A DNA stretch of 64,000 bases, taken from NCBI GenBank assembly GCA_949130495.1, contig OX422210.1:639430585-639494584 (forward strand). Reading direction: 5' to 3'. This stretch comes from Sambucus nigra. Lineage: Eukaryota > Streptophyta > Magnoliopsida > Dipsacales > Adoxaceae. Under the pieces are notes generated by a model. It did not search any database. It was not told the origin of the DNA and saw only the letters and a list, made by a program, of their open reading frames with translations. Numbering within the stretch: the stretch's first letter is position 1; the number at the start of each line of letters is the position of its first letter. Below are positions 1 to 11,900 of the stretch, piece by piece. Both the position numbers and the translations under genes were made by a program.

Positions 1-287
1 GAATAAGTCACTTAGCACTTAGAGAGAGAGCGGGGAGAGAACACTAGGAATCTGGGGTGATTTTGACAGAATAACGGTATGACTTGAGTTATAATTATTA
101 CTTGACTTTGCCCAGGGGTCCTACAATGTACCTTTTATCCCTACCTTTGTGCAGCCGCATGTCCCCGTTGACAGGTGCCACCTGGTGCAAACCAAAGTCA
201 AAAAGAAAATATGTCTGCGCTTGAAGATAAAATATTTAATTTGGTAAATATATTTTAAAACAGTAACTTCTTGTATAAATTTTGCAA

Positions 288-371
288 ACTTGAGGAGGGT
301 CTCAAGGACCATCTCCTCTAAAATATTTTACAAACTTGAGGAAAGGTCTCATGGACCAACTCCTCTAAAAT
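288..371. repeat. Tandem hairpin units in Tat-1 3' LTR (GAGGAG...CTCCTC)
   Basis: Two units of about 58 bp. Each has a GAGGA-type arm, a GGTCTC(A)AGGACC core and a CTCCTC arm, so it can fold on itself. The 5' LTR has three such units at 25771-25903. Confidence 0.7.
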
Positions 372-654
372 TATTTTATAAACTGTTCATTTCTTGTGAG
401 CAACCTCTTGGTTGCTCACATCAGTTATGACTGGAAGTGAACTACGTAAGGACTGGTTGACTCCTAGGGTATATTTACTAGTGTTCTATCAATCTTAAAG
501 TGTTAAGTGGTTGAGCTTGCTCAACAAATCTTGTTCCTCGGCCATCAAGTCAAAATTCCCAAGAGATCCCAACATTGACTTTTCTAGCCCTGCTTGCTCA
601 ATCAGGCTACCTGTACAAGAAAGTAACATGTTAGTGCTTTAACATACATGTTAG

Positions 655-1230
655 TAACAAATCTTGGGGAGGAGGTCACTATAGGTGGACCTCATCGCCC
701 ACTGGTTCTATTCTGTAGGGAATTTGGATTTCTGGGGATGAGAAGCTCCTCGTGGTGGGACTCCTCGTTCATACTTTATTCATGTGACTTTTAAACATTT
801 GGGGACGAGGAGCCACTTGTGATGGGCCTCCCCGTCCAAACTTCATTTCTTTGTTTTATAAGTTGCTTGGGATGAGGAGATCTTTCTGATGAGCCTCCTC
901 ATCCAAGTTCCAATTTGTGAGTTCTGGGTATTTTGGGGCAAGGAGCCCTTCCTAGTGGGCCTCCTCGCCCAAGTTCAATATCTGCAAACTTTGAGTAAAT
1001 TGGGACGAGGGGCCCTTCATGATGGGCCTCCTCGTCCAAATTTAATTTCTATGAATTTTGGATAAATTGGAACGAGGATCCCTTTCTGATGAATCTCCTC
1101 GCGCAAGTTCCATTTCTGTGAGCTTTGAGTCCATTGGGTGTGGAACCCTTCCTGATGGCCTCCTTGCCCAAATTTAGTTTTGTCTATGGCTAGGGCACTT
1201 CTTTAGGGGTGTTGCTCGTGATGATCCCCC
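655..1230. repeat. Array of about 8 imperfect hairpin repeats in Tat-1 3' LTR
   Basis: Units of about 62-68 bp. Each contains an inverted repeat of the type GGGACGAGGAG...CTCCTCGTCC with a loop near TTCCTGATGGG, joined by AT-rich spacers. Unit starts lie near 734, 802, 871, 935, 1001, 1070 and 1137. In transcript sense (minus strand) the array is in U3, upstream of the TATA box. Confidence 0.85.
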
Positions 1231-1289
1231 CTCACTAATTGGTCCTGCTCGCCTAACTGTTTGGGTCATTGAGTGAGTACCCCTCTACA

Positions 1290-1302
1290 TTAGTCCCCTC
1301 GT
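1290..1302 (-). other. Polypurine tract of Tat-1
   Basis: Read on the minus strand, ACGAGGGGACTAA directly abuts the 3' LTR start TGTAGAGGGG. Position and purine content fit the plus-strand primer site of an LTR element. Confidence 0.7.
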
Positions 1303-1539
1303 GCAGATATCTGTGTATGGGGCATACCAAAGGTTTTTGTACGCAATGATTCATTATTTTTTAGAATACGAATAGTCTACTCAATCTCATGATGATACTT
1401 ATCGCATTAATTAGGTCTGTCACCTCAGCCCAGTTTTATGGTCTCGCGATAGCACGTGTTAAATAGGGAACACACATCTCATTATTGGAAAATATTCAAC
1501 ATTCTTTTTAATTGGCAATCTGTGTGTATATTAATATGG

Positions 1540-1549
1540 TATAAAAAAA
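1540..1549 (+). promoter_or_regulatory. Putative TATA box of the Tat-1 antisense gene
   Basis: TATAAAAAAA is followed about 70 bases on by a GAGAGA-rich leader and about 580 bases on by the first clear reading frame of the plant mobile domain gene. Between 1303 and 2125 I see no coding domain, only this site, a GA-rich leader and low-complexity CTCCTC-rich sequence. The promoter role is inferred from position. Confidence 0.4.
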
Positions 1550-2125
1550 CCCTTTTAAACTTTGATTCTCTTTTACCTTGTCATTTTGAGTTCAAACTGT
1601 GAAATTTCTATAGAGATAGAGAGAGAACAGCAACCCAAAAACTTCCATAGCCACCGTCCTACCTTTCCTTTCTCCTTCACTGTAAATGGCATTTTGAACC
1701 TCCTAAAACCTTTCTTCCACCATCACTACTGCCACTAGCGAGGTGCTAGTGGGTGTAGTGCCAATTTTCATCACTGTATCGACCGTTTTGGCCATCGGCA
1801 CGACCGCCATCACCTCTGTGATTTTGGATGGAGTTTCTAGGGGTTTTGAAGGTTCAACTATTGGGATGCCCATAAGGGAGCTCCCTCGTCTGCTGTGATG
1901 TTGATGAGAGGTGGATCCTCATCTGTTGCATCACTCACTACTGAAGCCTCCTCTTCGAAAGGGCTCCTCACCACTGGAGCCTCCTCGTTTACTGGGTTGC
2001 TCGCCCCAGGATCCTCCTCGTCTGTAGTCTATTCAAAATCTCAATGGGAATATTTAGCTGCTCACTAACAGAGGCATTTTGGTCTTTATTGCCTGGCGCC
2101 CTATTTTGGCAAGGAGGATATTTTC

Positions 2126-3624
2126 ATGACCTCGCTTACAAATTTCGAGCAAGAGTTTGTGGTCAAGATCAACGAGCGACCCCAAGTGGGTTTAGGTGAG
2201 TCTTCTGACTTTCCTATTATCTTACCTGATTTAATACATAGGGTGCGAGTAGACACGGGGGACTTTTCTCATTTCAATATTGAGGTTAAGGCATATGGGA
2301 GTGCCACAGAGGAATGGGGTCTTTGGGTGGATTATGTCTTGTCCACCCCATCGCATAGAGTTGTTATTGAGGGTCTAGGTCTTCTGACCACCATTAGAAG
2401 TATCAAGGCTTGCTCTATTGCCAAACAGGAGTGTGTTTTCACTTTTCTGACTTCTCGCTGGAGTAGGATTCTCATACTTTTGTTATAAGTTGAGTGGAAT
2501 TTACAATTATCTTGGAAGACTTTTGTGAGCTACTTGTTCTTCCCTACTTGGGGAACCATATTCTTACTGATGGTTTTAAGGACGAGGTGGAGGAGAAATT
2601 GGTGGGGGAGATCCACTCTTCTTTGGGTGAATGCTCAAAATATGTAGCTATCAATTTGACCAGGACCACCAAATATTCCTTCACCGAGTGGCAGAGCAAC
2701 TAGTTCGAGGATTTTGAGCAGCTGCCCAAGGGTGAAAGTTTGAGCAGGGCCTTGAGGAGTCAGGAGGGCTAAAAAATTAACTCATCCTCACACTTGGCAT
2801 CATTCTTTGTCACTTTTCTGAGCAGGTTTCTTCTTCCTGGAATGCTAGATGATTCTCCTTATGAGCTTCTATTCAAAATTTCTCTGAGGCTTGCTCGAGG
2901 GAGGGCAGTTCCCCTCGCAGCTCTAACCCTGGGGTCTTTATACACTTGGTTAGATAGGGAGCCTGTGGATGTTGAGTGCTCTTGTGGTCGTTATAATGCT
3001 ATCAACTTTGCCAACACTTTTATCATCATGTCCTTTTTATTTGAGAGATTTCCCAACTTTTTTTCAGATGCTAGATCTTGTCACAGCGGAGCTGCTCGTG
3101 ATGTAAGATGGCACAATAAGACTCATAAGACTCCTTCAAGGTCGTTGATAGACAACATTGATGAGTTTTCCTTCAGACCTTACTGTAAGACTATGAGAGT
3201 TATTTTTTCATCGCATTCCTGCTTTGCTATTGGGAGCACCTTCTACTGCCCTGCTAATGGTGACTCTGTTTCTACTTGCCCCCATATTTCTGTGATCGTT
3301 ATGCTTCTTCCCTGCACCTTGCCTTCTCTGACTAACTTGGGTAAAGGTGTGGAGTTCTACCATTCTGAGAGAGTGAGGAGGTAGTTTCGTTATGATCAGG
3401 GAGTTCATACTCCTATTTATCCTTCTAGAACCTCCCTCTCCGAGCTATACCTTGAGGCTTTTGCCTACTTCACATTTGACGGGGTAGTTGATAGATTTGT
3501 TCATCTAGGAAATCTATTTGTACCCTTTCAATATTACCTACCTTTTTTTTACTCGCTCATGGTTTACCCTTTGGCAGAAGCAGGTCCTCTTGATTCAGAA
3601 CTGTGTGAGGGATGTCCCTCATGA
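2126..3624 (+). pseudogene. Antisense gene of Tat-1, plant mobile domain part (broken)
   Basis: This runs opposite to gag-pol. The translation shows plant mobile domain (PMD, PF10536-type) hallmarks in order: a W-S-R-D-S-H-T-F-like segment and a T-I-I-L-E-D-F-C-E-L-L-V-L-P stretch at about 2460-2560, then FLSRFLLPG and an L-A-R-G-R-A-V-P-L-A-A-L-T-L-G-S-L-Y segment (2815-2950), then FSFRPYCK (3169-3192) and YHSERVRR followed by F-R-Y-D-Q-G (3358-3402). PMD proteins occur in host genes of the MAIN/MAIL type and in transposons. Lesions are a frameshift near 2464 and in-frame stops at 2701, 2770, 3382 and 3622. The stop at 3382 sits where Q is expected, so CAG to TAG is likely. The start at 2126 is the first Met in frame. 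Confidence 0.8.
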
Positions 3625-4467
3625 AACTATTTACATAGAAATTCCCACTAATGATAGATACTTGGGTAAGAGGACCCAAAGGTTAGCGTGAAACCGGAGT
3701 ACCATCCCAAGGCTCCTCTCGAGTAGTTGACTCCAATACTAGTGAGGCCTCTGCTCGACGAGTCTATATATTCTAAGCAACCTGAGCCTCAACCTACTAG
3801 GCCAAGTTGAGAGGCAAGTCAAGAGCTTTTGCTGCTTCAAAGAGGAAGCATCCCAATGTAGATATTTCTAACTTTGTACCAGCTACTACTGCTCCTACTA
3901 CCACTATTACTCCCACTGTTATTGTTGCTGCTGCTGCCCTTACTCCCCCGCCCCCCATCGGTAAAATCCAGGGCGAGTTGAAAGAATTAAAATAAGACTA
4001 GTATTGGGACCGATTCTCCCTCTCTTGCACCAGAACACAAGTCTGACACTGATGACCTTGGGGTGGAGGAGACATATAGGACTGTGCGATAGCAGGGCTA
4101 TTAAGCCCTTGGGTTATCTGCTGAAGAGCATATCGTTACTTCCATTACCATATGTGAATGTACTACACCCCATTCCCTTTTACTTAGTGAAACTAACTTT
4201 CATGGGGTTTCAGTTGCTGGTTCTCCTTCTTTATCATTTAAAGAGGAACTAGTCTATTATAGAAGCACTCCCTCCTATGATGATGACGATTATTCTTCGA
4301 ATGAGATAAGTGTCACTGATCCTTATGATGATCGACACCCTGATACTTCTTCTTTGTTACAAATTTTGGGGGAGTCTTCTAGTGAAGGTGTCATGATAGA
4401 TTCTCCATCCGTCAGTAGTCCCACTACCAGACATCTACCATATGGGCAGACTGCTCGCTCTACCGTT

Positions 4468-4563
4468 GTAAGTCTTCTCTCTTAACTTATTTAATATTAT
4501 TTTACTGTCTTTACATATACGTAATTCAGATATAAATTGCCTTTATTTTTATGACATTTGCAG
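4468..4563 (+). other. Intron in Tat-1 antisense gene
   Basis: The donor is GTAAGT. A T-rich tract ends in TTTGCAG. The length of 96 bp is typical for short plant introns. Confidence 0.6.
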
Positions 4564-5287
4564 GGTGTCTCTGTTGCGGCGAGCGATCCGTCGTCGTCGT
4601 CTCTTGCCCAGGGGCCTTTTCCTAGGGCTAGGAGTTTTATGTTAGTCTCGTCTTAGGGCCTATCTGGGGAGGTTTGTCATTTCCCTCCACTCAGTCATTA
4701 TTCTCTTTTCTATTTTGTTTTACTAATACATTTTTTGCCCTTGTCTCTTTTTTTATAGTTATCTATTATATTCCTAACGACAACGAGGACTTCTTCTGTG
4801 CCCTCCTCTTCCGTCCAGGTAAACATTAGCTCTCCTGAGTTTCTTACTTTTACTCGTCACATTTTGAGGCATATCTTTTGAAGTCTTCTCCTTTTGTACA
4901 CATAGGTGATTGTTTCTCTTGTCCGCCTTTCTTTACCTCTCCCCCTCGTTTGTGGTGAGAGGTTCCTCTATCGGACTGTCTGAGGTACTTTGATCATGTC
5001 TTCTTTATTATCTTTCTCTATTCTGTTATACTTTTTACATTTAATAATCTTATTGTCTTTGCTTATCTTTGTTGCAAGAACCCTCTTCCGGTGGCCCTTC
5101 CTCTACTGGAGGAGTGGCACCACTCACGAGAGGTGTTGCCCCGAGTTTGTCGACTTCAAGGAGGATTCCCATCTCTCGAGTCTTTGTGCTCATGGACAAT
5201 AGGCCTCACATTCAGCCTATATCTTATAGGCCAGTTTTCACTATTGCATCTAGCGAGCCTGCTACACAAGTTATCTCCACCTCTCAG

Positions 5288-5362
5288 GTATTACTAATTC
5301 ATGTTTGGCTTCATTTCTTTCTTTATATATATTTGGTTTTCTAATAACTTTATCTTGACTAG
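5288..5362 (+). other. Intron in Tat-1 antisense gene
   Basis: The exon end CTCAG is followed by GTATTA, and a T-rich stretch ends in GACTAG. The length is 75 bp. The reading frame before it codes a Ser/Thr/Pro-rich stretch. Confidence 0.55.
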
Positions 5363-7648
5363 GATACTCCATCCGCTGCTATTATCCCACCGGTCATCTT
5401 CCCTCGTTCTTCTTTAAAAGGGCTTCGGGTACACTTGTTTCGAATCTTTCGTCTTTCGACCCATTTTTCTTTGCCACTAGGATTTCATTCTCATGCTCTA
5501 TTTTTGTTTATTTATATGCCAGTTGGTTGATACTACCACCTCTTCGCCTGCTTCCTCGATTCCCCCTTTAGTAGTCCCTACTACCGCTAGGGAAGCTCCT
5601 GCAACCATTGTATCTGTGGGAGGCATTATTATAGCACCTCTCCCGCTAACTATTCTGAATTGTCTTTATTTATCTTTTATGCTATTTTTTCCTTCATTAC
5701 TATTAAAGACTTATATATTTTCATATCTTTCTTCCATTACAGGGTAGTGTTAGTGGGATCTCCTCCTCTACGATGCCCATGCTGAGGATCTCAGAGACAT
5801 CTCTTTAGGTAGCATCTATGAGTCTCCCCTTATCTTCTGTAGTGGAAGCTGCTTTAGCCAGCCTGGCTGAAGTCCCCTTGTTCGAGGTGCTTGTTCCTAG
5901 CTCCGTAGGACCAACCCTAGTGGTATGTTCAGTCTTTGCACATCTATTTGCTAAATTAGTTACATATATGCATATTCTGTCGTTTCTTCTAACATAGTTG
6001 TAGACGTGGTCTCTTTATTTGCGGGATCTATATTTGAACCCTCAGGTGAGTAGTCCACTAGTTTCTATGCTTGAACAGACTTTGGTCCCCCCAGTTAGTA
6101 CTAATCTTGCTCCTTCTAGTGAGGAGTCTCAAGCAGGTATCTTAGTGGGGAGCTCCCAGATAAATACTTAATCCACTTGGATCTTTGAGCTTACATTTTT
6201 TTGTGTAAATATTTGCTCGCACTTTCCTGTTTCCCCGTTTTTAGGTTGGCGCATCGATTATTCCTTTGACTGTGGAACAACCAGGGGAGCTACTGCGAGT
6301 TAGGTATTATACTGTCATACCTTACTCTTTTCTTTGTTCCCCTCTTTCTTCTTACTTTTACTATGCAAGTGGGCTCACCTTCACATTCATGTTTCTTTAT
6401 TTTCAGGTTAGTGAGGCGGCCATCCCTAGTTCAGTGGGACCTACTGTTAGTGCTATACTACGCACTTCCCAAGTATTAAACTGTCATACATAGATTATTT
6501 ATGTTTGTTAAAGTTAGCACATTTCTTCTTTTTCCTTAGCAAAAGAAAATACTAACTCTTGTCTAATTTTTGTTAGGCTGGTGCTCAAGGTCATATGCTT
6601 CCCTCTCACTTTGGTGATAGCATATTGAATCCCTTGGGAATTGGGGAAAAAATTTCTTGATCATGTTTCTATTTGAGTATGGGTAACCCACCTCCTCCCA
6701 CTCCTCTTCTTTATGACTTATTTATTTTTTATTTGTCATTCTGCAGTATTCGGTTGATGAGCCTGCTGAGGCCACTGGTGAGGCCGACCAGAGTTCTGAG
6801 GCCACCGGTGATAATGATTCTGGCGAGGATTCTTCTATCCCTCTTTCAGATCTTGAGTCTTATAACACAGGCTATGATGATATAGAGGTGGAGGCTCCTG
6901 GGACTTTCACGAGCGCGATGTGGCGTTCAGAGTTATCGTCCATATTTTGTCATCATGAGCGAGAGGTGTCGGAGATGCTTCTAGAGCACCAACCTGAGAC
7001 TTTTACTTCCTAGAGCATCCTCAACATTGATAACCTTACGGTCTTTAATTAATTTTAAGGCCCTATCCAGGCATATTCATGACTTCCTATCTACCCCTCC
7101 CACTGACATGACTACTTGAAGGGCTGCAATATTTCTCCAGGCTCTTCACGATCTTCAACACTTATATTATTTCCTGCTAGATTGTCTTGAGGCTTTAGTT
7201 CATCATTTTCTTAGTGCCGCCTTTAGAAAGATGATGAAACTTCATACTTCTAGGCAGATTAGGCAGCAGTAGTGTCAGGCTGAGGCAGCTCGAATTCAGA
7301 CTCAGATTCGGTCCTTTCAGGTCAAAATAGCCAAGCTAAAGGCTGGTGTTGTTAAGGATGAGGCTCAGATGGCTAGATTAGAGGAGTAAATTGTTGAGGA
7401 GGCTGGTCCTTCTTACACAAACCTACTCTCTTGTCAAGATTTATTCTCCATGTTATCTAGTGGGTAGATAGTCTTATTATATAGACTTCCTTTTGGACTC
7501 TTTTCGTATGTAAAGGACCTTATAATTATTAATGAAAAAGTATTTTATTAGTTTCTATCATGTTTCTCATCTGCTTCTTTCTGAGCTTTGATAGCTATTT
7601 ACTATGGCCTGCTCTAATTTTCTGTAGCCATTTCATCTGTCTGAATTG

Positions 7649-7980
7649 CCTCCTCTAATTGTGAGATACTTGCATATTTTTTTAGAAAGTTAACATTTTC
7701 AAATATAATCCCTCTAAATGCGGGGCACTTGCATATTATTTGAGCCAGTTACACTTTTATATCTGTCCCCTCTAACTGTGGGGTACTTGCCTATTATCTT
7801 AACAAGTTACATTTTTAGAACTGCTGCCTCTAACTGTCGGATAATTGCATATTTTCTGAGTAAGTTAACATTTTTAGAACTGCCCCCTCTAACCGTGGGG
7901 CACTTGCATATTTTCTGAGCAAGTTGACATTTTTTGGATCTATCCCCTCTAATTGTGGGGTATTTTATTATGATTATCAT
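7649..7980. repeat. Tandem repeat, about 59-bp unit, 5-6 copies, between convergent Tat-1 genes
   Basis: Units start near 7649, 7711, 7770, 7828, 7887 and 7946. The consensus begins CCCCTCTAACTGTGGGG, a C4/G4 stem with a 9-base loop, followed by an ACTTGCATATTTTCTGAG-like segment. The array lies just past the antisense gene and before the pol 3' end. Confidence 0.85.
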
Positions 7981-8211
7981 TTCTTAAGGAATAACTGGGA
8001 GATAAAGGTTTAGCTCTTCTCCTTCCCTCAAACTTCTAAGAAAACGATTATTTTCTATGGAAACATTGCCCCTGGTCTGTTGGGTCTTTTTTTTTTAAAA
8101 ATTAGAGCAAGGGGTGTGAGTCACCTTTTCTTTGCATTTTCTATGGACTGGTAAAATAAGGCTTTTCCTTGAAAATGAAAACTAAGACTTGTTCTCTAGA
8201 TAATTTTGTTA

Positions 8212-8242
<31 letters not shown>

Positions 8243-8634
8243 TTTTTATTATGACTTGGAGGATGTAGTCCTACTAGCCCGGTGACAAGACTAAAATCAT
8301 TTGTCTAATATGCCTGGAGAGACTTTGCTCAATATACTTTTCTCTCGTGATGGATGTACCCCCAAGTGTAATGAGCAAAGTTCTCTTTATCTTGGACCCT
8401 CTTCTAGCCTAGTAGAGAGTATAAAAATGTTCTAATGGATCTACCTCATGCAGTAGGTAAACAAGCAAAATAAGAATCAATAAGCAATGCTAAAAAATAG
8501 TTGATATTCATTTCTTTTCATTTTATGTACCATTTACAAAGTTTTACTGCTCTATCTTTTTTATAAAAAAAAAACTTTTCTGGTGCTAGAACAAGCTACT
8601 CAAGTTTTTTAACAGAAATGAATCTTCAACAATA
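7981..8634. other. Non-coding spacer with (AT)n microsatellite
   Basis: This stretch lies between the 59-bp repeat array and the pol stop. It holds an (AT)n run at about 8211-8238 and AT-rich sequence. I see no gene in it. Confidence 0.6.
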
Positions 8635-9990
8635 CTAAGTATAATACCTCTTCAGCCACTTGCAGTTGATGGACTGAAGGAAATCACTCTCTGGCTCTAA
8701 AATCTAAGCAATAACCCAAGTTGCCTACCCTCTAACGACAAAGGGGCCTTCCCAGTTGGGTTTGAACTTTGATGCCGACATGCTGCGGAGATGGTGAGTG
8801 GATGCTCTCAGGACTAAGTCTCCCGCCTGTAACTCCCTAGGCTTAACAAAATTTTCTTAGGCTCTGGACAGTTATTGGGTGTAGACTTTAAAGTTCTCTT
8901 TTGCCTTGTCTTTATGCTCATTCAGTGCCTCCAGCTACAATTGTCGTGGGTGGGGGATGAGTCCATTACTTAAATAAACTCTGGCTGAGGGTACCACCAA
9001 CTCCACTGGTAAGACGGCTTCGGTCCCATATACTAGTGAGAACGGGGTGAACCCGGTCGGTTTTTCCTTTGAAGTACAATAAGCCCATAGTGCCATGGCC
9101 AGCTTCTCATCCCATGCCCCTGACATGTCCTCCGGTATCTTCTTCAAGATATTTATTAGGATCTTATTGGTGGATTTCACTTGACCATTACCCTTAGGGT
9201 AGGAGATGGTTGAGTTATTGTGCACAATCTTATCCTTTCTGTGAGGAGGGCCATCTCCTTGCATACGAATTGCTTCCCATTATCTGTTAAAATTACTTTG
9301 GATATACCAAACCTGTATATGATGTACTCCTGCTACCACTTGGCAGTCACTCTCCTTAGATGGATGGCTTCTACTCATTTGGTGTACATTTCTGTAGCCC
9401 CAATGATAAAAGCTTTACCATGAGAAGCTGGGCTGATTTTTCCAACAAGGTTAAATGCCTATGTGTGGAAGGGGTAGGGAGATTCTAAGATTTATAAGCC
9501 GACTAAAGGGGGATATACCATGTTGTTATGTACTTGACAAGCTTTGCATTTCTTCATGTAACTAATGGAGTCAGCCGCTATGGTTGGTCAATGATACCCC
9601 AACGTCATCAGCTGATCATATAGTTTGGCACCGCCCATATAAGAGGGCTTACGAGCTTTATTCAACACTCTTCTCGTGTCATCTTTAGATATGCACTTTA
9701 GTACTTTCTCATTGTACCATTTTTTGTAAATCTTTCCTTCCACCAAGTAAAAATTGGCTATCTTTTTTCGTAGATAAATTTCATCCGCTCTTTCTGTGGG
9801 TAACTCATCGTCTTTCAGATATGCTATAAATGTTTTCCTTTAATCTTCGAAGGATTCCACAAAGCTAGCTTTCATTGGCTAGTCAAAATGGGCTTGGAAC
9901 TTTAAACAACTCTATTACAAACGATCATCCTTTATGCTCATGGTGGGCCAATAGTAGCCTCCGCTGCAACCGATGATAAAGGGAATATCA
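8635..9990 (-). pseudogene. Tat-1 integrase (degenerate)
   Basis: The minus strand reads, in order, a zinc-binding remnant with C-K-A-C spacing near 9555, a core with D-N-G-K-Q-F near 9280, the YPKGNGQ-type segment with W-A-Y downstream (8935-9264), and a C-terminal K-F-K-P-N-W-E-G-P-F segment ending in K-R-Y-Y-T before a stop at about 8635. No chromodomain is present, as expected for Tat rather than chromovirus integrases. Stops interrupt the N-terminal half, and the canonical Glu near GNGQ is replaced by Lys. Non-functional. Confidence 0.85.
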
Positions 9991-10456
9991 GTGTCCCCAC
10001 AATGCTTTTCGTGTATTTTTGCCAACCTTTCTTTAGTTTTTTATTCTCCTACACATCTTGTTAATAACCCTCCAGGGCTCTTGAAGTAAAGTGTTCCATG
10101 CAACAGGTGGTAGTTAGTAACATCTTCATTATCCCCTCTCTTATCTCTAGCTGCTTCACAACTAGGTGCTTTTAATCTTCCGGGTCATCACTCGGGAACA
10201 ACGACTTCACTGTAGTATGCACTGTTCTCCGCCTTACTGTGATTGTTGCTTCTGGATCATCCTTATCTAACTTATGTGCTATCATAGCTAAAGCCTCGGG
10301 GAGTATGTTTATTGTCCTTACATACCTCTCAATTGTTACTTCCAAGAACTATCCCAATAACCTTTGGATGATGTATCTGTAGGGTGCCAAGTTAGCATGT
10401 TTGAGGGTGAACTGCCCATTAACCTGTTTCACTACCAGGTTGGAGTCCCCTCGTAT

Positions 10457-10760
10457 TCACAATACCCTCACACCTCTTCTGAGTGCTTCTAACATTCCCC
10501 AAATGAGGGCCTCACATTCAGCCTCATTGTTTGAGCACTTGAAATCTAACTTGATGGAGAGGGTGATCTTCTCCTTACTATTTAAAAGTATAATACCCGC
10601 GCCTCCTGTTCCTTGAGCACCAGAGCCATGAAACTCCATCACCCAATTTTCCATTTCCTCCGCCATGCATTCTTGGAAATTCTCCCCATGTAACTCTTCA
10701 CTGGGGGCTTGAAATTACCACTTGAAAAATGGGCCACTAGATCTGCTACTAATTGACTTT
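10457..10760 (-). pseudogene. Tat-1 second (archaeal-type) RNase H
   Basis: The frame shows F-H-G-S-G where this family normally has a catalytic Asp (F/Y-D-G-S), then G-A-G-I-I-L and N-N-E-A-E-C-E-A-L-I with the catalytic Glu. A second RNase H after RT is diagnostic of the Tat lineage. The Asp-to-His change alone would inactivate it. Confidence 0.8.
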
Positions 10761-11900
10761 TGATAGCTTTAAGCACTATTCATTTTAAATCGTATTTTGA
10801 TAAAATCAAAAGCCATCTTGCTGCTCGTCCTGCAAGCATCGTCCGTGCTAGGAGGTACTTGATAGGGTCACACTTAGTGACTATATGAACCGTATACGGT
10901 AGTAGATAATGCCTCAACTTCTGAGCCACAAAGACCAGGGCAAGGCAGTGCCTCTCTATACTGGTGTATCTAGATTTTGTACCTGAGATTACTCTTGATA
11001 TGTAGTATACTGGATTTTCTACTCCTTCCCTTTCTTAATCCAGTAATGCCCCTATGTATCTTTTTGTTGAAGTAAGGTAGAGAAACAGTGGCTCCCCAAC
11101 TTCTAGTGGAGTCATCGTGGATGGGGAGGCTAAAATATCTTTGATATTTTCAAGGGCCTTTTTCTGCTCATATTACTAAGTCCACTTGGCTTTGTTTTTT
11201 AACAGTGGTGTGAATGGGCGGGTTACCTCCGTTAGCACAGGAATGAACCTTCTTAGGTACGACACCTTCCCCAAGAATCTCTTGAGTTGCCTTTGATTCT
11301 TCGGAGGTGGCATCATCGTGATGGATTTCTTTTGTTTTCTGCATCTACTTTCACCCCTACATGTTTATAACAAATCCCAAAAACTTTCCCGCAGTAACCC
11401 TGAAGGTACACTTTGAGGTGTTCATCCGTATCTTGTACCCGCGACACCTCTCGAATACTTTTCAGAGGTCTTATGTGCTTCTTTTTTCTTGGATTTCACC
11501 ACTAGATCGTCCACATAAAATTCTAGTATATCATGAAATAAATCATGAAAAATTTCCATCATGGTCCTTTAATACGTGGCCCCAACATTCTTCAATCCGA
11601 ATGGCATGACTATGTAGTGGAAGTTTCCCAATGTCGTGCAGAAAGCAGTCTTCTCCGCGTCCATCGAATCCATTTTAATTTGATTATAGCCGACGTACCC
11701 ATCCATGAAACTATACATCTCATGCCCCGCGGTAACGTCAACTAACTTATCTATGCTTGGTGGAAGGAACTCATCTTTGGGACATGTCCGATTCAAGTCG
11801 CGAAAATATATATAAATTAGAATTTGGATTTTGTCCTTCTTTTCCATTGGCACTATACTGGAAAGCTACATGGGATGCTTAATAGGCTTGATGAACCCCA
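10761..11900 (-). pseudogene. Tat-1 reverse transcriptase and first RNase H region
   Basis: An RT palm segment is visible at 11569-11853, with D-L-N-R-T-C-P-K-D, S-F-M-D-G-Y-V-G-Y-N-Q-I and MPFGLKN. FYVDDLVVKSK, the active-site box, follows at about 11491-11520. A stop follows GATY at about 11569. The rest continues to about 10761 with frame breaks. Gene order and motifs are Ty3/gypsy. Confidence 0.85.

Larger units (their letters stand above)
1..1289 (-). repeat. 3' LTR of Tat-1 (cut by window edge)
   Basis: It aligns with 25408-26858 throughout. The inner end is CCCTCTACA at 1289, matching the outer end of the other LTR at 26858. Compared with that copy it lacks 77 bp (equivalent of 25536-25612), which removes most of the TATA box. 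The LTR carries two sets of hairpin-forming tandem repeats. Confidence 0.9.
3807..7469 (+). pseudogene. Antisense gene of Tat-1, distal exons: Pro/Thr/Ser-rich linker, acidic segment and coiled coil
   Basis: Short stretches coding for low-complexity P/T/S/A-rich protein alternate with AT-rich segments bounded by GT...AG. Two clear introns are 4468-4563 (GTAAGT...TTTGCAG) and 5288-5362 (CAG|GTATTA...GACTAG). A basic KRK cluster near 3850 could be a nuclear localisation signal. An acidic exon lies at about 6746-6910. The last part (about 7170-7465) is rich in K, E, Q, A and L with heptad-like spacing, consistent with a coiled coil, and contains internal stops. Exon boundaries other than the two named are uncertain. 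I infer that this is one gene with the upstream PMD part, from shared strand, spacing and absence of another promoter. Confidence 0.55.
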
